Origin: Alphaproteobacteria bacterium | GTDB lineage: Bacteria; Pseudomonadota; Alphaproteobacteria; Rhizobiales; Beijerinckiaceae | DNA length: 11,572 bases | Direction of reading: 5' to 3' | Assembly: GCA_009920595.1 (NCBI GenBank) | Contig: RFZR01000031.1 | Span: forward strand, 1 to 11,572 | Shown: piece by piece, positions 5,859 through 11,572 of the stretch | Numbering within the stretch: the first letter of the stretch is position 1 | Layout of the letters: every line of letters starts with the position of its first letter | The notes under the pieces: generated by a model | Told to the model about the DNA's origin: nothing | What the model saw: the letters and a program-made list of their open reading frames with translations, nothing else | The model's database searches: none | Program-made: the position numbers and the translations under genes

Positions 5859-8523
5859 ATGTTCGGCGCACTCGCCAAGAAAATTTTCGGCTCAGCCAAT
5901 GACCGCCGCTTGAAGGGGTTTCAGCCCCGCGTCGGTTGACGATCTCCTTGTTCCCGCTTTTGCCACCGTGCGTGAAGCCGCCAAGCGTGTGCTTGGCCAG
6001 CGCCATTTCGATGTACAGCTCATCGGCGGCATGGTGCTGCATGAAGGCTCGATCGCCGAAATGAAAACCGGCGAAGGCAAGACGCTTGTTGCGACTCTGC
6101 CAACTTATCTCAACGCGCTTGCCGGTAAAGGCGTGCATGTTGTGACGGTGAATGATTATCTTGCCCGTCGCGATGCTGAATGGATGGGACAGGTCTATCG
6201 TTTTCTGGGTTTGTCTGTTGGTATCATCGTTCATGGTCTTGATGATGCAGAGCGTAAGGCCGCCTATGCCTGCGACATCACTTACGGCACGAATAATGAA
6301 TTCGGTTTTGATTATCTGCGCGACAATATGAAATATGAACTCGCGCAGATGGTGCAGCGTGGACATCATTTCGCGATTGTTGACGAAGTTGACTCGATCC
6401 TTGTTGACGAAGCGCGTACGCCTTTGATCATTTCAGGTCCGCTTGATGATCGTTCTGATCTTTATAATTCAATCGACGTGATCATTCCGAGACTGACGCG
6501 TGAACATTATGATCTTGATGAAAAGCAACGCTCTGTTTCGCTGACTGAAGCAGGCAATGAAGCGATTGAAGATCTGCTCGCAGAGACCGGCCTTTTGAAA
6601 GAAGGCTCGCTCTATGACTCAGCGAATGCGACCCTGGTTCATCACGTCAATCAGGCATTGCGTGCGCACACACTCTTCCAACGTGACAAGGACTATATTG
6701 TTCGTAATGGCGAAGTGGTGATCATTGACGAATTCACGGGCCGCATGATGCCGGGCCGTCGCTATTCTGAAGGCCTGCATCAAGCGTTAGAGGCGAAAGA
6801 ACATGTGAAGGTTCAACCCGAGAACCAGACACTCGCCTCGATCACGTTCCAGAATTATTTCCGCCTTTATTCAAAGCTCGCGGGCATGACCGGCACGGCA
6901 TCGACCGAAGCTGAAGAATTCATGGACATTTACAATCTCGACGTTGTTGAGATCCCGACCAATATTCCCGTTGCCCGTCTTGATGAAGATGATGAAGTCT
7001 ATCGGACGGAAGCGGAAAAACATCGCGCTATCATTCGTGAAATCGATGAAGCGATGAGCAAGGGTCAACCTATTCTCGTGGGCACGACATCGATTGAAAA
7101 ATCTGAAGTGCTTGGTGAATTGCTCTCAAAGCACGGGTTCAAAATCATCGACTTCACCGACCCGAAAGCGATGGTGCCGATTTATGAAGCCGCGAAACAG
7201 GGTAAGCCCGCAAAGCGATTTGCCATTTTGAACGCGCGTTTTCATGAGCAAGAAGCCTATATCGTCGCGCAAGCGGGCGTCCCCGGAGCGGTAACGATTG
7301 CGACCAATATGGCGGGTCGTGGCACCGACATTCAACTTGGCGGCAATGTCGCCATGCGCATTCGTCATGAACTTGCGGGCATGGAGGCGGGTCCCGCGCG
7401 CGATGAAGCGGAAGCCGCCATCCGAGCAGAAGTCGCGGTCTTGAAAGAGAAAGCGCTGAGCGCTGGTGGTCTTTATGTTGTCGGCACGGAGCGGCATGAA
7501 AGCCGCCGTATTGATAATCAATTGCGTGGCCGTTCAGGTCGTCAAGGTGACCCGGGTCGCTCGAAATTCTATCTTTCGCTCCAAGATGATTTGATGCGGA
7601 TTTTCGGATCCGATCGTATGGATGGCATGTTGCAAAAACTTGGTCTCAAAGAAGATGAAGCCATCATCCATCCTTGGATCAACAAAGCGATTGAGAAAGC
7701 GCAGCAGAAGGTTGAAGCGCGCAATTTCGACATTCGCAAAAATATTTTGAAATATGACGATGTCATGAATGACCAGCGCAAAGTGGTCTTCGAGCAACGT
7801 CGTGAATTCATGGCTGAAGAGAGTGTGCGCCCGACGATTGATGATATGCGTCATGGTGTTGTTGATGATCTTGTCGCGCGCCATATTCCTGAAGGTGCTT
7901 ATCCCGAGCAATGGGACGTCGCCGGTCTTGATGAAGCTGTGACGCGCGTACTCGGCATGCAACTGCCCGTTGCCGATTGGGCGAAGGAAGAAGGCATTGC
8001 CGATGAAGAATTGCGTGATCGGTTGAGAACATCAGCAGATGAATCCTATCAACGCCGCATCGAGAAAAACACGCCCGACATTATGACCTATGTCGAAAAG
8101 CAGGTGCTCTTGCAGACGCTTGATCATCTCTGGCGCGAACATCTCGTAACGCTTGATCATTTGCGACAGGTGATTGGATGGCGTGGTTACGCGCAACGCG
8201 ATCCGCTCAATGAGTATAAGAGCGAGGCCTTTGAACTCTTCAACGGTTTGATCACACATCTGCGTGAGCAAGTCACCGGACAGATGATGCGAATCGAAGT
8301 GATCATGCAGGCGCCGCCGCAACCAACACCGCCGCCGATGGAAACCATCCATGCGGATCCTTTGACGGGCGAGAATGAAGAAGCGCGTCCGCAACTCGCC
8401 TCTTCCGGTCCTGTCGAGCGTGACCCGACAAAGCCATCAACTTGGGGTCGCGTGGGACGCAATGAACTGTGCCCCTGTGGCTCTGGTAAGAAGTTTAAAC
8501 ACTGCCATGGTGCGGAAGCGTAA
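5859..8523 (+). pseudogene. secA: secA (preprotein translocase ATPase), interrupted near its N-terminus by a deletion with frame change
   Basis: SecA is the ATPase that drives proteins through SecYEG. The ATG at 5859 opens a typical start, MFGALAKKIFGSANDRRLKG, but after QPRVG it meets a TGA at 5937-5939. SecA resumes one base out of frame at about 5938 with DDLLVPAFATV and runs to a TAA at 8521-8523. Roughly 36 residues between these parts are missing, a loss of about 110 bases (2 modulo 3). The long frame is otherwise complete: Walker A MKTGEGKT, the nearby VNDYLARRDAEWM, Walker B VDEVDSILVDEARTPL, TNMAGRGTDIQLGG, LRGRSGRQGDPG and the C-terminal zinc motif CPCGSGKKFKHCHG. Counted from the GTG at 5968, the first usable start, it is 851 residues, against about 905-935 for relatives. 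SecA is essential, so an artefact or a second copy must be considered. Confidence 0.9.
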
Positions 8524-8544
8524 TCAGCGCATCCTGTCTCATAT

Positions 8545-8569
8545 GCCTGTGCGTATTTTATGCGCAGGC
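8545..8569 (+). terminator. Hairpin after secA, possible terminator
   Basis: GCCTGTGCG (8545-8553) can pair with TGCGCAGGC (8561-8569) over nine positions, two of them G-U, with a seven-base AT-rich loop. It lies 22 bases past the secA stop. No clean run of T follows, so it may be a weak terminator or a 3' RNA-stability hairpin. Confidence 0.4.
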
Positions 8570-8599
8570 GTTAAAGTCTTGATTGGCTGAGCGCTTCGG

Positions 8600-10033
8600 A
8601 TGGAGAGCGCCAGTCCTATAGACAAAGAGAACGCCAAGCGGCGGCTCATTCCCGAACAAATGATCTTGCCGCTTGTGATTGCGAGCGCACTTTTTCTCGA
8701 AAATATGGACTCAACGGTACTGGCGACATCCTTGCCGGCCATCGCATTGGATCTTGGTATTGATCCAATTGTTTTGAAGCTGGCTTTTACATCTTATCTT
8801 TTAAGTCTTGCCGTTTTTATTCCCATCAGTGGGTGGATGGCGGAGCGTTTCGGCGCACGCCATGTATTTCGCGCAGCAATTATTGTTTTCACGGTCGCCT
8901 CGATCGCATGTGCATTCACGACGACTTTACCGGGATTCATTGCGGCTCGTTTTTTACAAGGCATGGGCGGCGCGATGATGGTGCCGGTCGGGCGCTTCGT
9001 GCTTGTGCGCGCGGTTCCAAAATCTGAACTTGTTCAGGCACTCTCTTATCTGACTTTACCGGCGTTGATTGGCCCGGTGATCGGTCCTTTGATTGGGGGC
9101 TTTCTTACAACCTATCTTCATTGGCGCTGGATTTTTTTCATCAATCTGCCGATGGGCCTCCTCGGGATCATATTGGCAACACGCTATGTGCCCGACGTGA
9201 AGGGTGATCATCTAACACCGCTTGATGGCCGCGGATTTTTACTTTCGGGGTTAGGTCTTTCGAGTCTTGTCTTTGGATTGACAATTCTTGGACGCGAATT
9301 TTTGCCTTTGGCGGTAGCGCCCGCTTTAGTTATCTTTGGATTTTTATGTTTGGCACTTTATGTCCTGCATGCGCGTCATGTGCCGCATCCGATTTTGAAA
9401 TTGAAACTCTTGAAACTGCCGACATTTCGAACAAGTGTTGTGGGCGGATTCTTCTTTCGCGCAGGCATTGGATCTAATCCGTTTCTCTTACCCTTGATGC
9501 TTCAGATTGGCTTTGGTCTTTCAGCCTTTCAATCCGGTTCACTCACTTTCGCCTCTTCAGCCGGCGCGCTGATTATGAAATTTACGGCGCCACGCATTTT
9601 GAAGCGTTTCGGTTTTCGTCAAATTCTCATTGTAAACGGACTGATCAGCGCTGCCTTTTTTGGTGCAATTGCGCTTTTCTCAGAAACAACGCCCCATATT
9701 TTGATTTTGGCGGTTTTATTGACCGGCGGATTTTTTCGTTCGCTGCAATTCACCTGCCTTAATGCGATCGCCTATGCCGAAGTTGAGCCGTCCGATTTAA
9801 GCCGCGCCTCTAGTTTTGCGAGTGTTGTCCAACAGATTTCTGGATCGATGGGTGTCGCTTTTGCGGCGATTATTCTTGAGGGGCTTCAGTTCATGCGGGG
9901 TGATTTGCTTTTGAAACCGGATGATTTCAGAATTGCATTCGCGGTTGTTTCAGTTCTTGTTGCGAGTTCGGTTCTTTTTCATAGGCGACTTGATCCGAAA
10001 GCCGGCGCAGATGTGTCCGGCCATGCCGATTAA
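8600..10033 (+). CDS. DHA2-family (EmrB/QacA-type) MFS drug exporter, 14 membrane segments
   Basis: This 477-residue inner-membrane protein has about 14 hydrophobic segments, the DHA2 number. The first helix carries LENMDSTVLATSLPAIA (33-49), the DHA2 signature with an acidic residue near the start. The 2-3 loop has GWMAERFGARHVFR, a form of MFS motif A. The end of helix 5 and start of helix 6 read WRWIFFINLPMG, also typical of the EmrB group. Such proteins expel drugs, bile salts or fatty acids using the proton gradient; the substrate here is unknown. No EmrA-like periplasmic adaptor gene is adjacent. The ATG at 8600 lacks a clear ribosome site, and an in-frame ATG at 8660 would still keep all helices. 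It follows secA by 76 bases and precedes the GFA gene by 26. Confidence 0.88.
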   Translation: MESASPIDKENAKRRLIPEQMILPLVIASALFLENMDSTVLATSLPAIALDLGIDPIVLKLAFTSYLLSLAVFIPISGWMAERFGARHVFRAAIIVFTVASIACAFTTTLPGFIAARFLQGMGGAMMVPVGRFVLVRAVPKSELVQALSYLTLPALIGPVIGPLIGGFLTTYLHWRWIFFINLPMGLLGIILATRYVPDVKGDHLTPLDGRGFLLSGLGLSSLVFGLTILGREFLPLAVAPALVIFGFLCLALYVLHARHVPHPILKLKLLKLPTFRTSVVGGFFFRAGIGSNPFLLPLMLQIGFGLSAFQSGSLTFASSAGALIMKFTAPRILKRFGFRQILIVNGLISAAFFGAIALFSETTPHILILAVLLTGGFFRSLQFTCLNAIAYAEVEPSDLSRASSFASVVQQISGSMGVAFAAIILEGLQFMRGDLLLKPDDFRIAFAVVSVLVASSVLFHRRLDPKAGADVSGHAD

Positions 10034-10059
10034 GGGTAATGCTTTAGGAAGGTTAGATC

Positions 10060-10473
10060 ATGGGAATAAAAACAATTGGCCCCACGACAATCAATGCGAA
10101 GCATCGTCTGATCTGTCATTGTGAAGCGGTTGAAATAGAACTTGATCTGCCCGATGGCGTTGTGGATGCGCGTCGGTGCGATTGCTCTTTTTGTCGCCGG
10201 CGAGGCGCGATTGCCGGAACTATATCAGAAAATGGCTTTCGCATTGTGAAGGGAGTGGATCATATAAAGCGCTATCAATTCGGCACCAAAGTCGCCGAAC
10301 ATTTCTTTTGTGACACATGCGGAATCTATACGCATCATAGGCGCCGATCATTTCCGAATCTATTCGGATATAATCTTGGTTGCCTTGAGGGCGTGAACCC
10401 GTTTGACCTTGGCGAAGTGCCGGTTTTTGACGGCGTTAATCATCCTTCAGATCGACCGCAGAATAACAAATGA
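10060..10473 (+). CDS. GFA-family (CENP-V/GFA domain) zinc-binding protein
   Basis: This 137-residue protein is one GFA domain. Its cysteine pattern is complete: C19-x-C21, C40-x-C42-x-x-C45, and C84-x-x-C87 within FFCDTCGIYTHH. These would hold two zinc ions, as in glutathione-dependent formaldehyde-activating enzyme (Gfa). Many relatives have no proven formaldehyde role, so the function is left at family level. The conserved ending CLEGVNPFDLGEVPVFDGVNHPSD is present. AGGAAGG (10046-10052) lies 7 bases before the ATG. It begins 26 bases after the exporter gene, so the two may share a transcript. It converges on the FkbM gene with 31 bases between stops; that gap is AT-rich and shows no clear hairpin. 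Confidence 0.85.
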   Translation: MGIKTIGPTTINAKHRLICHCEAVEIELDLPDGVVDARRCDCSFCRRRGAIAGTISENGFRIVKGVDHIKRYQFGTKVAEHFFCDTCGIYTHHRRRSFPNLFGYNLGCLEGVNPFDLGEVPVFDGVNHPSDRPQNNK

Positions 10474-10504
10474 AAAATTTTTATAGTTTCTGACAATCAA
10501 ATAT

Positions 10505-11320
10505 CTAGAAGAGAGCATTAAGGCCTTGCACTGGAACTGGGAAGTTGTGTGGTAAAGCCAGTAAATTGCCTCCCGCTTGAAAGCCTCGATACCGACGACT
10601 TTTAAAAAAATCTAAGACGAAGTCCCGATCTGTTTTCAGTATCTCGATAAACACTATCGGTAGGTATTTTTCGAAGAGCCTATAGGCGCCGCGTAGCGCT
10701 TGATCTTCCATCCCTTCAATATCCATTTTGATAAAATCAACAGCTTCATCAAAGTTATCGAGAGCCATTGTCTCCACTACTTCTGAGTGAGATTGTATCA
10801 TTGATTGGTTATCACTTAATCGCGGCGGGACGACTTCAAAACCACCAAAATTATTGGGGAGATTATAATCCGGAAGAGTGATCGTGATTGTGTCGCCCGT
10901 GCGGTCGCTAATGGCCTTGTGGTACGCGGTCACAGATAGAATATTATTAAGCGCCAATGTGCCGCAAAGCATATGATAGAGAGGTCTTTGCGCTTCGAAC
11001 GCACGTATTTTTATGTGTGTTCCAAAATATTGTGCAAGGGCGAGACTGTGAATCCCGATATTCGCACCAACATCATAGGCAATAAGCCGCTCGTTTTTTT
11101 TGAACAGAATCTCTAAAAGTTTAATCATGAGTCCGAGTTCATTCTTTTCCCATGAACCAGTTCTCAGGATATTTCGACCGACGACAGTATCATGAGCATT
11201 GACGATGATGGGGCCGTAATCGGAGGACGCGACGACATTGGGTGAGGGCATGTAGTAAAAATCGCCATGTTGACATTCGGGACATTCAAACGCGAACGCA
11301 ACAAAGATGAGTTGTTCCAC
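10505..11320 (-). CDS. FkbM-type SAM-dependent methyltransferase
   Basis: This protein has 271 residues from a GTG start. The Rossmann-fold SAM loop is YDVGANIGIHSLALA (82-96), with the ribose-binding acidic position in RAFEAQ (107-111). FIKMDIEGMEDQALRGA (196-212) is the FkbM hallmark, followed by the strand PIVFIEIL. FkbM proteins usually methylate hydroxyl groups on sugars or small molecules; here the substrate is unknown and no sugar or polyketide genes are adjacent. Residues 12-16 form a short CPEC before the domain. Two in-frame stops stand directly before the GTG at 11320, so the frame cannot begin earlier. The ribosome site is weak, and the ATG at 11251 is an alternative that would drop the CPEC segment. 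Base composition is rather AT-rich, and codon AAA AAA AAC forms a run of eight A at 11094-11101. Confidence 0.85.
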   Translation of the reverse strand: MEQLIFVAFAFECPECQHGDFYYMPSPNVVASSDYGPIIVNAHDTVVGRNILRTGSWEKNELGLMIKLLEILFKKNERLIAYDVGANIGIHSLALAQYFGTHIKIRAFEAQRPLYHMLCGTLALNNILSVTAYHKAISDRTGDTITITLPDYNLPNNFGGFEVVPPRLSDNQSMIQSHSEVVETMALDNFDEAVDFIKMDIEGMEDQALRGAYRLFEKYLPIVFIEILKTDRDFVLDFFKSRRYRGFQAGGNLLALPHNFPVPVQGLNALF

Positions 11321-11350
11321 TCATCACACACAACGCAACCTAAAACTCAT

Positions 11351-11572
11351 TTATCCACGCGGCTGCGGCAGAGGCACAGAACCGTTTGTGGTTAAGCCGT
11401 CCGACTCGGTGTCGGATGATGGGTTTGTACCAAACCACTGATCAAACAATGACGGCTTTGTTTTCGATGATTTTGTTGTCGTCATCGAGGATGTGGCCGC
11501 TGTGGTCAGCGTTGGCTGATCAGAGGCGTCCGATGCACTCGAAATCGACGTCTCGGAAATCACATTGCCTTT
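11351..11572 (-). CDS. C-terminal tail of an unidentified protein, cut by the window edge
   Basis: The frame is open through the right edge, so the 73 visible residues are the end of a longer protein rather than a small gene. They are rich in Ser, Thr and Asp, with runs such as SSMTTTKSSKTK, then SLFDQWFG and the ending VPLPQPRG. This looks like a disordered, possibly envelope-exposed tail, a style seen in secreted or wall-modifying proteins, but no family is recognisable. The stop lies 30 bases before the FkbM start on the same strand, so they may be co-transcribed. Confidence 0.5.
   Translation of the reverse strand, partial: KGNVISETSISSASDASDQPTLTTAATSSMTTTKSSKTKPSLFDQWFGTNPSSDTESDGLTTNGSVPLPQPRG

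Noticed and set aside
5734..6369. A 211-codon minus-strand open frame crossing the secA start
   Set aside because: It lies opposite conserved SecA sequence and the GC-rich leader, and its translation resembles no known family.
4081..6480. Base composition shift around the foldase gene: 39 of 60 bases are G/C at 4561-4620, 21 of 60 at 4081-4140, and 24 of 60 at 6421-6480
   Set aside because: Neighbouring 60-base blocks change gradually rather than at a boundary, so recombination or a chimeric join is not supported by this alone.
10474..10504. AT-rich stretch with AAAAATTTTT between the convergent GFA and FkbM genes, as a two-way terminator
   Set aside because: No GC stem precedes the T run on either strand, so a factor-independent terminator is not supported.
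8600..11320. Exporter, GFA protein and FkbM methyltransferase as a small resistance or biosynthetic cluster
   Set aside because: The FkbM gene is on the opposite strand, no synthase or sugar genes are present, and each family is common alone.

Overview
The window reads as chromosomal DNA from an alphaproteobacterium, most likely of the order Hyphomicrobiales (Rhizobiales). This rests on my recognition of protein styles (SecA, PurL, a parvulin-type foldase, ArgJ) and on two gene groupings familiar in that order: purS-purQ-purL-bolA-grxD, and secA divergent from a foldase gene and argJ. Both window ends cut through genes. Base composition is moderate and uneven.

Layout. At the left edge is the C-terminal end of a thioredoxin-like (TlpA-type) protein on the + strand. 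It converges, two bases apart, on a long run of minus-strand genes. In transcription order that run is a secreted peptidyl-prolyl isomerase, argJ, purS, purQ, purL, bolA and grxD. A 264-base divergent region at 5595-5858 separates it from secA on the + strand. After secA come a 14-helix DHA2-type drug exporter and a GFA-family zinc protein, both on +. On the minus strand follow an FkbM-type methyltransferase and, at the right edge, the low-complexity C-terminal tail of an unidentified protein.

How the genes work together. PurS, PurQ and PurL form the FGAM synthetase complex of purine synthesis. The CGFS glutaredoxin and the BolA protein are a known iron-sulfur partner pair. ArgJ belongs to arginine synthesis. 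SecA and the periplasmic foldase act at successive steps of protein export.

The main observation is that three long housekeeping genes each lack an internal block of conserved sequence while the rest of each gene looks intact. PurL lacks about 64 residues in frame, including its glycine-rich ATP/Mg segment. ArgJ lacks roughly 80-100 residues with a frame change. SecA lacks roughly 36 residues near its N-terminus with a frame change. Three such lesions lie within about 3.5 kb, with no scattered stops. That is more like an assembly or consensus artefact, or very recent deletion, than ordinary gene decay; the sequence alone cannot decide. I see no mobile element, CRISPR array, tRNA or rRNA, and no convincing new biological system.
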